A stretch of DNA of 64,000 nucleotides from JAWLDA01 sp041686855. GTDB taxonomy: Bacteria; Bacillota; Limnochordia; DTU080; RSA5. Numbering within the stretch: the first letter of the stretch is position 1; every line of letters starts with the position of its first letter. The notes beneath the pieces are model-generated. The model was given only the letters and a program-made list of their open reading frames with translations, made no database searches and was not told the origin of the DNA. Both the position numbers and the translations under genes were made by a program. Positions 1 through 10,200 of the stretch are shown in pieces. The stretch covers positions 127,240-191,239 of the forward strand of contig JAWLDA010000008.1 of NCBI GenBank assembly GCA_041686855.1. Direction: 5' to 3'.

Positions 1-302
1 TTGATACCGGGATACGTCCGCAGGCTTCGGTAACCCGTCGCCGCAGCCTCTCCCCCCGGTTTCGGGAGCCAACGCCAGCGCCCGGACTTGCCTGCAATCC
101 CTCCCTCGACTTCAATGACAAACCGCTGATTGGTCATCGCCCTCACAGGCCACACGGTGTAATGAATCGTCAGATCGTACGGGCCGACCTTCACTCGTTC
201 GACGTGCGCGCTCTCCCACGTCTCGTACGGCGACGCGCCGTACGCTTCATTCGTTCCCAAAAGGATTGAACAGACGAAGATGAGCACCCCTAACGCCGCC
301 AT
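1..302 (-). CDS. Secreted protein of unknown function, 3' part outside window
   Basis: The minus strand is open from an ATG at 302 to the window edge with no stop, giving about 100 residues of a longer protein. A GGAGGA Shine-Dalgarno lies just upstream (rc of 305-310). The first 20 or so residues are a signal peptide: hydrophobic core ALGVLIFVCSILLG, then a cleavage region near AYGA-S. The mature part looks beta-rich (KVGPYDLTIHY, QRFVIEVEGG) and resembles small exported domains that sit beside membrane proteins in metal or redox gene sets, but I cannot name a family. It starts 61 bp after the stop of the upstream membrane protein, so the two are probably one operon. Confidence 0.6.
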   Translation of the reverse strand, partial: MAALGVLIFVCSILLGTNEAYGASPYETWESAHVERVKVGPYDLTIHYTVWPVRAMTNQRFVIEVEGGIAGKSGRWRWLPKPGGEAAATGYRSLRTYPGI

Positions 303-363
303 GCTCCTCCAACCGCTTCGCGCCAACGTGTCGGCCCCCTTTGCCGCAAACGTTATCCAAGTG

Positions 364-1566
364 TTATCGATCGGTGTGGCGCAGAACGACTCCCGCATTC
401 CAACCCAGCCACCCGCCGAACGCCGCAACGAATGGGAGCGCAATGAGCGTCGGGATAAAGGCGGGAGCGTACTCCGCTCCCAGCCTGGCGACGTTCACCA
501 TCGTTTCGCCTCGAGCCTGAGCCACACTTACACCGATCGCGATCCAACGCGGGTCGATCAGATAGTTCGCGGTCAAACCTACGGCCGCCCCCAACCAAAT
601 GGCCACACGGCGACGCAGACGCATCCGCTCACCCATAAACAGCGCACCATCAATCAACAGGGCGGCCACAAACAAGTAGGCCGGCATCGCTTCACCCAAT
701 GCCGAGACAAAGATAGCGCCCGAGCGATAGGGCAGCTCCAAAATCTCCGATTGGAGGCTCGTAGCCAACGGGGTGACCCAGATCATCACCCAGCGGATCC
801 CTAGGTAAACCAAGGCAGTGAGCGTCGCTGCGCCCCTAACGCGGGTGAAGGAGGCGACCGCGAATAAGCCCAGTGGGAAGAGGATGCTCGAGATGAGACC
901 GTAGAGGATAAACGGACCTACCCGTTGGATGTTGTCGATCGCCACGAGCAAGAAAAAGCTCAACTGGGCCATCAGGATGGCCATGTTGACACAGACGCCT
1001 AATGATGCCCAACGCCAGCCGGCTTCGTCTCCTCGCTTCTTCGCGCGGTTACCTTCCGACGCAAACGCGTACACAGCGCCTGTCATGATAATCGGACCGC
1101 TAAACAAGAGGCCAAAGTGCGGTGGAGAGAGCAACGTGACATCGAAACCGTACAGCGTGTGCCACCACAAGTCGTAAAGGCCGCTAATGAGAAAGGCGGC
1201 CGAGCCTAACCCGGCTACAATGAATCCCACGGGCGCTCGAAAGAGGCCGAGCCACGGTGTGGTCGTCTCGTCGGTTACGCCGGCCTCTTTCCTACGATAC
1301 TTCAAGGTGCTTGCAAGGCCCACGACCAGGGAGACCATCCCTGCGACCGCCACCGCACTATAAAAGGTGGTGTGCGGCGCTGTCCAAAAGGTGTCGGGAC
1401 CCACATCGGCGTGCCACTGAATATCCCACGCAATCCCTACGAGGAAGAGGAACGATGCCATCGTCAGCATCGTTGATGCAAGCATTCTAAACTGCGACTC
1501 TTTCCGATCCACTCGCAGCGCTCGCTTACTTCTCGTCACCCTTGTTTCTCGGACCGCCGTAGCCAC
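364..1566 (-). CDS. Polytopic membrane protein with WH motifs, unknown function
   Basis: 400 residues with about eight to ten hydrophobic segments and a positively charged N-terminus. A GTG start at 1566 is chosen because GGGAGG sits 8 bases upstream. Near residue 50 there is a conserved-looking acidic/aromatic/histidine patch (AWDIQWHADVG, then FWTAPH), and near residue 130 a second one (LYDLWWHTLYG, then SPPHFG). Repeated D-x-x-W-H plus P-H elements in membrane helices suggest bound metal or haem, but this is inference. It is followed by a small secreted protein gene in the same direction. I do not recognise the family by name. Confidence 0.6.
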   Translation of the reverse strand: MATAVRETRVTRSKRALRVDRKESQFRMLASTMLTMASFLFLVGIAWDIQWHADVGPDTFWTAPHTTFYSAVAVAGMVSLVVGLASTLKYRRKEAGVTDETTTPWLGLFRAPVGFIVAGLGSAAFLISGLYDLWWHTLYGFDVTLLSPPHFGLLFSGPIIMTGAVYAFASEGNRAKKRGDEAGWRWASLGVCVNMAILMAQLSFFLLVAIDNIQRVGPFILYGLISSILFPLGLFAVASFTRVRGAATLTALVYLGIRWVMIWVTPLATSLQSEILELPYRSGAIFVSALGEAMPAYLFVAALLIDGALFMGERMRLRRRVAIWLGAAVGLTANYLIDPRWIAIGVSVAQARGETMVNVARLGAEYAPAFIPTLIALPFVAAFGGWLGWNAGVVLRHTDR

Positions 1567-1802
1567 GACATAGACCTCCCTTGTCCCCCCGTGAATGTCC
1601 CATCATATTCGCCATCGACGTAGGCCGTCACCTTCCTATTCGCTGGCTCTAGGAAGTATGCCGAGGCGCTGGCAACCCCGCTACTCTTCCCCATCGGGCA
1701 GGTGCATCCAGCTACGGGCCGAACACTGCAACGTATCCGTTGGACCAAACAGCTGGGAGGATTCCGGGTCGATGACGAACTGGGCGCAGCAACCACAAAC
1801 CA

Positions 1803-1831
1803 GTCGTCCCTCGCTCCAAAAGAGGGACGAC
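1803..1831 (+). promoter_or_regulatory. Hairpin covering the ZIP gene ribosome-binding site
   Basis: Perfect 10-bp inverted repeat: GTCGTCCCTC (1803-1812), 9-base loop, GAGGGACGAC (1822-1831). The 3' arm contains the GAGGG that is the best Shine-Dalgarno for the ATG at 1837. Folding of the transcript would hide the ribosome-binding site. Role inferred from position. Confidence 0.5.
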
Positions 1832-1836
1832 GCCTG

Positions 1837-2622
1837 ATGTTCGAAGCCGCAAACCAGAGTAGCCTCATCCTCATTGGTCTGCTTACCAGCCTCGCAGCCG
1901 GGTGCGCAACGGGAATCGGAGCACTCCCCATCTTTTTCACGCGCGAGATTTCACCCAAGTGGCAAGACGGTATGCTGGGAATGGCGGCCGGCGTGATGCT
2001 GGCGGCTACGGCCTTTAGCCTCGTCGTGCCGGCCATCGAATACGGTGGCGGCGGTGTCAAAGGGGCAGGCATCGCCGTCGTGGGCATTCTGCTGGGCGGC
2101 ATCTTTTTGGACCTGGTCGACCTTTACGCCCCGCATCGCCACTTTCTCAAAGGACTAGAGGGAGGCGCCGAATCGTCCGCCCTCGCCAAGATCTGGCTGT
2201 TTGTCATCGCGATTGCGATCCACAACTTCCCTGAGGGTCTGGCGGTTGGAGTCGGCATCGGCAGCGGTGACCTCTCCAACGGAATCACCCTCGCGATCGG
2301 AATTGGTTTGCAAAACATCCCCGAAGGATTGGCAGTGGCATTGGCGCTCATCGGCCAGAATTACACGGCCAAGAACGCTTTTCTGGTCGCGCTGTTGACC
2401 GGCCTTGTCGAACCGCTCGGCGGTCTGCTCGGCGCCGCCGGTGTCGTCCTGGCCCAGCCGATCCTCCCCTACGCACTCGCCGTCGCCGCAGGCGCCATGC
2501 TTTTTGTGATCAGTGACGAGATCATTCCCGAAACCCATCAACGGGGCAACGAACGGATTGCCACCTACATGGTCCTCATTGGCTTCGTCATCATGATGTT
2601 CCTCGATACGACACTGAGCTAA
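1837..2622 (+). CDS. ZIP family metal transporter
   Basis: 261 residues; eight predicted membrane helices. Members move Zn2+, Fe2+ or similar divalent cations into the cytoplasm. The two family signatures are present: HNFPEG at about residue 129 (helix 4) and QNIPEG at about residue 159 (helix 5), which form the binuclear metal site. Upstream in-frame codons exist, but MFEAANQ at 1837 places a short polar N-terminus before the first helix and has GAGGG in front, so the longer version is not needed. The usual His-rich cytosolic loop between helices 3 and 4 is short here (PHRHF). It converges with the secretion operon, with 16 bp between stops. Confidence 0.88.
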   Translation: MFEAANQSSLILIGLLTSLAAGCATGIGALPIFFTREISPKWQDGMLGMAAGVMLAATAFSLVVPAIEYGGGGVKGAGIAVVGILLGGIFLDLVDLYAPHRHFLKGLEGGAESSALAKIWLFVIAIAIHNFPEGLAVGVGIGSGDLSNGITLAIGIGLQNIPEGLAVALALIGQNYTAKNAFLVALLTGLVEPLGGLLGAAGVVLAQPILPYALAVAAGAMLFVISDEIIPETHQRGNERIATYMVLIGFVIMMFLDTTLS

Positions 2623-2638
2623 CCTGTGCGAGCAGCTG

Positions 2639-4156
2639 TCAAAAGCCTACCTCGACCCGGAAGTGGAGCCGCCCCCATCCGCTTTCGGGTCGGTCGTCTT
2701 CGTCGAGAGGAATGCCGTACACCACATTTCCGGAGAGATGCTTCAAGCCCACCGTCGCCCCGATCCCGACACTCGTAGCGTAATCTTCAGGGGTATACGG
2801 TTCATCGTTCCCTTTGTACGGATAGGCGGCACCGTGGTCGACGAAGGCGAAGGCTTCAACGCCGTTGGCAAGAGGCCGTGCCACCTCGAGACTCATCTGA
2901 TAGCCTCCGTCTCCAATGAGCTCGCCGGCAGAGAGGCCTCTGAGAGTGCCTACACCCCCAAGTTGAAACTGTTCGGACGCGGGGAGTAACTCCGTCGCAG
3001 CGAGTTGCACTGTCGTGCGATAGGTCAGCCTATACGGATTGATCCACATCCACTGACGGGAGAGGTTACCGTTGTACGTTGTAAACGGCGTCTGCTCGGC
3101 ACCACTCTCCGCCTTCCCATGGGATACCCTGTGGCTGATCGTTAGCGCAACGTTGTCGTTCGAGTGCTGCGATGTCAGCCCGTACACAAAAGCTCTCACG
3201 TGCCCGCCGATGAGTTTTGCTCCGGAGAAGTAAGTGCCTGACTCCTTCTCGTGGTACTCTATGGACGCCAGCACCTTGGTCCCCGCCTCCACGGCAAGGG
3301 GTCGACTCCAGACGAGGCTGCCTCCCGACGACTCGCCCGAGATGTCGACGCTCTCAAACTCTCCGGCGATAATCCGAATCTGATTCTGATAGTATGTGAG
3401 GCCGATCCGAGAGCCCCAACGATCATACGGCAGAGAGTAGGAGAATGAACCGGCAGTCGTCCCCTCCGCTCTTATCAACGATAGTGTAAGCGCGTCACGA
3501 AAGCCAAACAGGCTCCTGCTGGCCAAGGTGAGACCGCGCTGACCTTCGCCTGTCTCTCCCCGGCCGGAGTTCGCATAGGAGAGACTCCCTTGCCATCGGG
3601 CCGGTTCGGCCACATGCAAGACGTAATCCGTCGCGCCAAACGTCTCACCCGGTTGCAACTCCGCTCTGAGCTGTACGTCGTTGATCGCGTTAAAATAAGC
3701 AATGTCCGCTTCGAGACGCTCGAGTTTGACCAGGTCCCCCGGCCGCAACGACATGGCCCGTAGTACATAGGAGGGTTGAGTTGAGCGGTTGCCTTGCACT
3801 GAGATTTCTCCGACCTTGCCTTCGACGAGGGTGACGTGGACGACTCCGTCCTCGATCGTCTGAGGCGCAAGGATCGCTTTTGCCGTGACGTATCCCCGTT
3901 GTGCGTAAAGCTCATTGAGCCGGCTGACGACCTCGTTGAGCTCCTCGAGAGTCACCATCGCGCCTTGGTACTCTCGAGTGACTGCCTCGATCTCCTCGTC
4001 GGTGAGAATCTCCGACGCATCCGTGCGAATCTCACGGACGTAGAACGCCGAGGTTGCCCGCTCGGCCCCCGCCTGCGCCTCTGCCCAGCCCACCGCCGTC
4101 AGTTGGCCCAAAAGAGCCACAACGAGGAGAGCGATACACTCTCTTAACACCTTCAT
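2639..4156 (-). CDS. Two-partner secretion outer-membrane transporter (TpsB, ShlB/FhaC/HecB family)
   Basis: 505 residues. It forms the outer-membrane beta-barrel that exports the giant exoprotein encoded upstream. The ATG at 4156 is preceded by GGGTGGGG six bases away; the alternative ATG at 4183 has no Shine-Dalgarno. Residues 1-30 are a signal peptide. A POTRA_2-type domain follows (about 35-125, with SRLNELYAQRGYVTAKA and VEGKVGEISVQGN), then the ShlB-type barrel with LRGLSAGELIGDGG near residue 415, the conserved region around the plug-locking loop. The chain ends in phenylalanine, the usual outer-membrane insertion signal. It begins 44 bp after the exoprotein stop, so it is the distal gene of the operon. 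Confidence 0.92.
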   Translation of the reverse strand: MKVLRECIALLVVALLGQLTAVGWAEAQAGAERATSAFYVREIRTDASEILTDEEIEAVTREYQGAMVTLEELNEVVSRLNELYAQRGYVTAKAILAPQTIEDGVVHVTLVEGKVGEISVQGNRSTQPSYVLRAMSLRPGDLVKLERLEADIAYFNAINDVQLRAELQPGETFGATDYVLHVAEPARWQGSLSYANSGRGETGEGQRGLTLASRSLFGFRDALTLSLIRAEGTTAGSFSYSLPYDRWGSRIGLTYYQNQIRIIAGEFESVDISGESSGGSLVWSRPLAVEAGTKVLASIEYHEKESGTYFSGAKLIGGHVRAFVYGLTSQHSNDNVALTISHRVSHGKAESGAEQTPFTTYNGNLSRQWMWINPYRLTYRTTVQLAATELLPASEQFQLGGVGTLRGLSAGELIGDGGYQMSLEVARPLANGVEAFAFVDHGAAYPYKGNDEPYTPEDYATSVGIGATVGLKHLSGNVVYGIPLDEDDRPESGWGRLHFRVEVGF

Positions 4157-4200
4157 GAATATCCCCACCCTACCGCTCTCCATGGGTTACGAAGCTCGCC

Positions 4201-7200
4201 TTACTCATTCGCCTCCGACGACTCGCCTCCATCTGAAGGCTCCTCATCGCTACCCTCGTCTTCGTCCGACTCGTCGTCGTCTTGGTCTTCGTCTTGGGCG
4301 TTCTCTTCGTCGGACGTTTCGAAGTCGCCTCCAGCCCCCTCGGTTCCAGGCGTGCCGCCGGGACTTCTAAAGGGACCTACTCCAACCACGTCCGGCATCT
4401 TTGACGTGATGCGAACAAAGCTGTTCTCTGTCGCGAAGTGGGTCTCGATATAGTCCGGATCGTAATTCACGTCGTACGCGTCGGTCATCATCATGCGGTC
4501 GGCCGCAAAGATCAGGTAAAACACCTGTCTGTCGGGTGCATAGAGCTGCAGATCAACATCAAACAGCTCCTTGTTCACATTGTCGACTCTCGCCGTGTGG
4601 TGGCTATTATTGAATCTGCCAACACTGCCGATCACGGTGTGCAGGAATTGCAGGTCGTCGGCATCGGCAGCGATCAGAGCATAGTCGGACTCGAGGCGAT
4701 CAAAGATAATCCCCACATCCGACTGGGCGTGGAGGGTTACGGAGTCAGCCATGCCGTTGACGCCCCGCACATCCATGCGCAACCGTTGCTCCCCGTCGTG
4801 GATGAGCTGGTTGAGACGGACGGTGTCTGCCTGGAAGCGTCCACCCTCTGAAAGGTAAGCTTTGTCGATGAACAGCTCGCTTCCTGGGGTCATCAACAGA
4901 ATGTTGAGCTGTCCCGTGCCGAGCTCGGTGAGCGAGACATTGCCGACCGTACGCATCGAAATCGCCTTTGGAGCCGTGATAGAATCAACCGAAATGCCTC
5001 CGTAGAGCGCCAAGAGGTCGATCGATCCGTTGTGGCTACGCAGGTACTCCGAGACCAGGTCGCCGCCCCGCTCCTCGAGGTAGATATCCTGCGAGGCGGT
5101 AGCGTTGATAATCCCCGTGGCGTCCACGACGATTCGGTCTTCAACTTCTCCGATGGAACCGGTGTCGGCCGTCAGCTCGATGTTCCGTGTGTCAATGATC
5201 ACGTCGTCTTGCGGGTTCCGATTGAGAATAGAACCGCTTGCCCACAGATCCACGTCCCCATCGGCGCCGGTGAGGATGACACCGCTGACGGCAAGGTCAC
5301 CCGTTTGGGTCACACTGACATCGTCTGCTCCCTGCGTAATCCCGAGAATCTCCAACGTGCCTGCCGTGTTGTTCAGCGTTATGGCGCCCATGCCCATGTT
5401 GGTCGCATGAAAGCCTTTGACGGTGTTGGCGCCCGTCAGCGTCTGAGGGCCTGTGCTCACGACTCTTAGCTGCGCCGCATCCAGAATGCGCCCAGCGCCT
5501 GCCTGTACAATCGAACCCGCGGCCGTGAGCGAGACGTCGCCGGTGGTCGCCAGGCGCTCCCCAATCGTGATGTCACCGTCGACATTGAACGTCATCGCTC
5601 CGCCGTCACCCTCGACGGGGCCACTCGTGACCAGCGCTCCATCCTGCGTGACGACGAGTGCCCCAACACCCTGGTCGACGCCGAGGATCTCCAACGAAGC
5701 CGCAGTGTTCGTCAGCTCCAGTGCACCGGACCCGGTGTTGCTTGCACGGAAGCTTCGCACAGTGTTGGCGCCATTAAGCGTCTGGGCGCCGTTGCTCACC
5801 GTGGTCAGGCGAGTCGAGTCGAGAATGCGTCCTACGCCTGTTTGCTCGATAGAGCCATCGGCCGTGAGCGAAACGTCCCCGGTGGTCGTCAGGCGCTCGC
5901 CCATGGTGATGCCACCCTCGACATTGAACGTGATCGCTCCACCGTCACTCTCGACAGCCCCGCTCGTGACCAGATCGCCAATGTGCGTGATCACGATAGC
6001 TCCGGCACCTTGATCGACGCCGAGGATCTCCAAGGAAGCCGCTGTGTTCGTCAGCTCGAGTGCACCGGACCCGGTGTTGCTTGCACGGAAGCTTCGCACA
6101 GTGTTGGCGCCATTCAGCGTCTGGGCGCCGTTGCTCACGGTGGTCAGGCGAGCCGAGTCGAGAATGCGTCCTACGCCTGTTTGCTCGATAGAGCCATCGG
6201 CGCTGAGCGAAACGTCGCCGGTGGTCGCCAGACGCTCCCCGATCGTGATGTCACCTTCGACATTAAACGTAATGTCTCCGCCGTCACCCTCAACCGCTCC
6301 GCTGGTGACTACCTTGCCAACCTGAGTGATCACAATGGCGCCGTCACCCTGGTCGACACCGAGAATCTCCAATGCGACCGACTCGTTGGTCAACTGGATG
6401 TCGCCGGCCCCATTGTTGGTCGCACGGAAGCTCTGTACGGCGTTCGGACCGTTCAGCGTCTGCGCGCCGTTGCTCACGGTGGTCAGACGAGTTGACTCAA
6501 GGAAACGGCCGGCGCCTGTCTGCAGGATGGAGCCATTAGCAGTAAGCGTAACGGGGCCCGCAGTCGTGAACTGTTCGCCAATCGTGATATCGCCGTCCAC
6601 CGTAAAGGTGAACGCACCACCGTCACCGATGACAGCGCCACTCGTGATGAGGTCACCGGTCTGGGTGAGGCTCATTGCGCCCACGCCTTGGTCAATCCCG
6701 ACGATCTCCAAAGAGTCGCTGCTATTGTTGAGTTGAATCTCGCCGGCTCCAGTGTTGGTGGCAAGGAACCGCTCCACGGTATTGGCGCCGTTCAACACCT
6801 GAGCGCCGCTACTTACCGCTGTGAGCAACCCTGCATCGAGGATCCGGCCGGCGCCCGTCTGCGTGAGTGAGCCTCCCGCCGTCAGAGTCACGTTACCCTC
6901 CGTCGCCACGCGCTCCGTAATCGTGATGTCGCCGTCGGCGCTTAGCTGGATCTCTCCACCGTCACTGGCGACGGCCCCACTTGCAAGGAGATCGCCTACC
7001 TGTGTGACAACGATCGCTCCGTCACTCTGGGCAACGCCGAGGAGCTCCAAGGCGTCGACCGTATTGGTCAACTCGATATCACCCGCGCCCGTATTGGTCG
7101 CAACGAAGCTCTGGACCGTGTTGGCGCCGGTGAGGCTCTGGGCGCCGCGGCTCACGGTGGTTAACCGTGCGGTGGTAAGAACGCGCCCTGCGCCTGTCTG

Positions 7201-10200
7201 GGCGATCGCACCGTCGGCCGTGAGCGAGACGTCTCCTTCCGTCTGGACTCGCTCGCTCATCGTCAAATCCCCGTCGGCTTGGAGGGTGATGTTGCCGCCT
7301 TCGCTCGAGACAGCCCCGCCCGTGATGAGGCTCCCGGCATGGGTGACGGTGATCGCTCCCGCGCCCTGTGTAATTTCGGTGATCTCCAGGGAGCTTGCCG
7401 TATTGCGCAACGCGATGTCGCCGCTCTCGCCGTTCTTCGCTTGGAAGCGTGACACCGAGTTATTCCCGGTCAGGGCCTGCCCGGTAGCGGTCTGTGTCAT
7501 CCAGTTAAACGTGCGCACGCGGCTCGTCGCTTCTTGAGTGATACTGCCCGTAGCGCGCAGGTCCACACTCGTCGTTGCCTGCATCTCCCCTTGGAGGTGC
7601 ATGTCTCCTGCGGAGCGGAGGAGTATCGATCCCCCCGCCGTGAGGTTGCCTAGGTTGACAACGTTGGCGAGACTGTTTACATAGATCCCCGCACCGACGG
7701 ATCCAGCCTCGGCGCTCAGCACACCTGTCGGGCTCAGCATCAAGGCCAGCGGGTTGAGAGGGCCACCAACGCTCCCTTCCTCAGCCACCAAATCGATGCT
7801 GCTTCCCTGAATCGTCACAGGGCTCGCACCGCTGGTCAGGATGGAACCGCGGGCCCTAAGGTGGATGTCGCCTTCTCCATACATCTGGGCGACGTTGAGA
7901 TCGCCAAACAACTCATTGATGTACATATCCTGCGCCGCTCTTGCGGTGAGCTCGGCTCCGGTCTTCAAGGCCAAGGTGAGCGGATCGGCGGCGCTTCCAA
8001 TCCCGCCGTCGCCACCTTCGACAATCGTGTTCCCGCCGCTGATGGCCGCCGTCCCAGGTAGAGAGACGTCGTAGAGTCCTTCGGTGCCCTTGACCCGGAT
8101 GGAGCCGCCACTCTCCACCGCTTTTACGTAGAGCGGTTGACGAGAGCCCAGGTAGACATGATCGTTCCCTTCAACGTCGATGGTGCCGGTGGCCGCCACA
8201 TCGACGGAGTCGCGCAGCAACACAGTGACTGTGCCGGTTTCGGTATCGACCGCGACGTCGTCGGTTTCGGCGGCCGCCAAGGCAATGCGGACATCCTCGT
8301 TCTTAAGATCCTCCGGACTGGTGATCACAATCTCGCCGTTGTCCGTTCCCACACTGCCGCTTCTTGCCAGCAACGTGACGTTGCGACCCTTGACGTTTGG
8401 ATCCTCGATGCGCGTCTCGGTGCTGGTGGTCTGTTTAAAGAGGATCCCGCCACCGACAGCGTATTGGAGCTGCTCCTTGGTCCACGCGGAGCCCTCAGTC
8501 AACTCAGCCTCTTCGGCTGCGCTCAACTGATAGGTGAAGTTCGGATCGTATGTCCCCTTACCGTACGCGTTGTGCAGGTCGCCGTACTGCTCGGGATCCA
8601 TGATGTCACCCGCTTGAGTCGGATCAAACGTTTCCGCAGTGTACCCGACCACATCACCATTCTCATCCAAGATGGGCGCGACGCCCCGCAGCCTCCAGTA
8701 GAGCTCGTACTCACTCTTCTTGGCGCCCTTGTACGCGCTGATCGTGTCCTGAGCGCTCTCTTCGGCCCCTTCACCATCGATCAATCGCATGTCGTCCCAA
8801 AGCTGCTCCAGTTGGTCGATCGTGCGCTGATCCTTCTTTTCGCTGCGATTGGCGTCAACGATGGAGCCGTTGGCCGCCTCGATGCGCACGTCGCCTGCGA
8901 ACGACTCAACCGAGATGAGGTGAAAGTCGCGATCAGTTTGGCGGACGGAGATATCGCCTTGTGCCGTGGCATTTAACCCGCCTTGCTCGCTGGTGCCAAC
9001 GGAGAGGTTGAGCGCCTGACTCGACGTGCCGATCCCGCCTTGACGTGAGACGAGCTCGACGCGCTCGCCGGTGATCACGCTCGTATTGCCGGAGGACGCC
9101 TGTACGATACTGCCGTCGGCGTCGAGGGCCACGTTGCCGGCGCCCGTGGAGATCCCCGCCACACGGGCGTGTTGCCCGAGGGAGCGAATCGAAATATCCC
9201 CTCTGCTGGTAAGCGCCGTGAGAGAGCCAGAGGCCCCTTCAAGCCTTGTAGTGATCCCTGTAATGCTTCCAATGCCGTTCTGAGCGTTTAGATCGATCTC
9301 ACGACCGACAACGGTTGCCGTCTGCGCCGACTGTGTGATCGCTCCGCCCGTCGTCCGGAGTTGCACCCTGCCGCCGGTGTTGCTGACCGAGCCTGCGATG
9401 ATGATGTCACCAACGCTCGTCACGTTGATGGCGGCCGCCGAGTCGCCCGCGTCGTACCCGATGAACTCAATCGGAATCGCATGATCCGCCATGACGGAGT
9501 GGGTGTAGATTTTCTGTGAACCCTGCTTGTAGGTATCCTTTACATAGTAGGTGCGCTCACCGACACACCAACCTAAAAGGTTAAAGGAGTTGCATTCGGA
9601 CCACTCTTGGTGGTCCACACGCTTGGGAGAGCTGGTTTGATACTCCTTGGACGTGAATTCGTAATTGTGTCCCTGACTGGAGCGGTCCACATACTGCCCG
9701 TCTGGGAGGTCGACCGCGTCCCCATCGGCCACTTTGGTGTAAGTGTCGTACTCATCGGTGTCGCCGGGGAAGATGTCGAACCACGAGCTCTCCTCTTTTC
9801 TTCCAACCCACGTCTCAGTAAAGTCCTGTCCCCGCTTCCAGACGTAGCGAATGTTATTTACCGGGTTGTAGGTGGCCTTGCGGCCGGCGCTCGACGCGGT
9901 CTGCTGGGTGAGAAGCCGATCGGCCGCCCACGTTTGCGTGCGCACACGAGAACCGATACGTTCAAAGACCGTGGTGATCGGGGTGCCGTTACTCCGCTTA
10001 CTGGTATCGGTAATACGGACGATCCCCTCGATGTCGCCGCCGTTGTCGAGGCCACTCACCACGATGTCGTAAGGCAGCTGGTTGTTGACGTTGATCCGCC
10101 CGTAGCCGTCCATCACGCGAATCTTGCCGCCACCCGTGTTCATAATCTCGCCGTAGAGCTCGGCGTAGCCGCCCTGAACCTGCACACCGTCGAGGACGAT

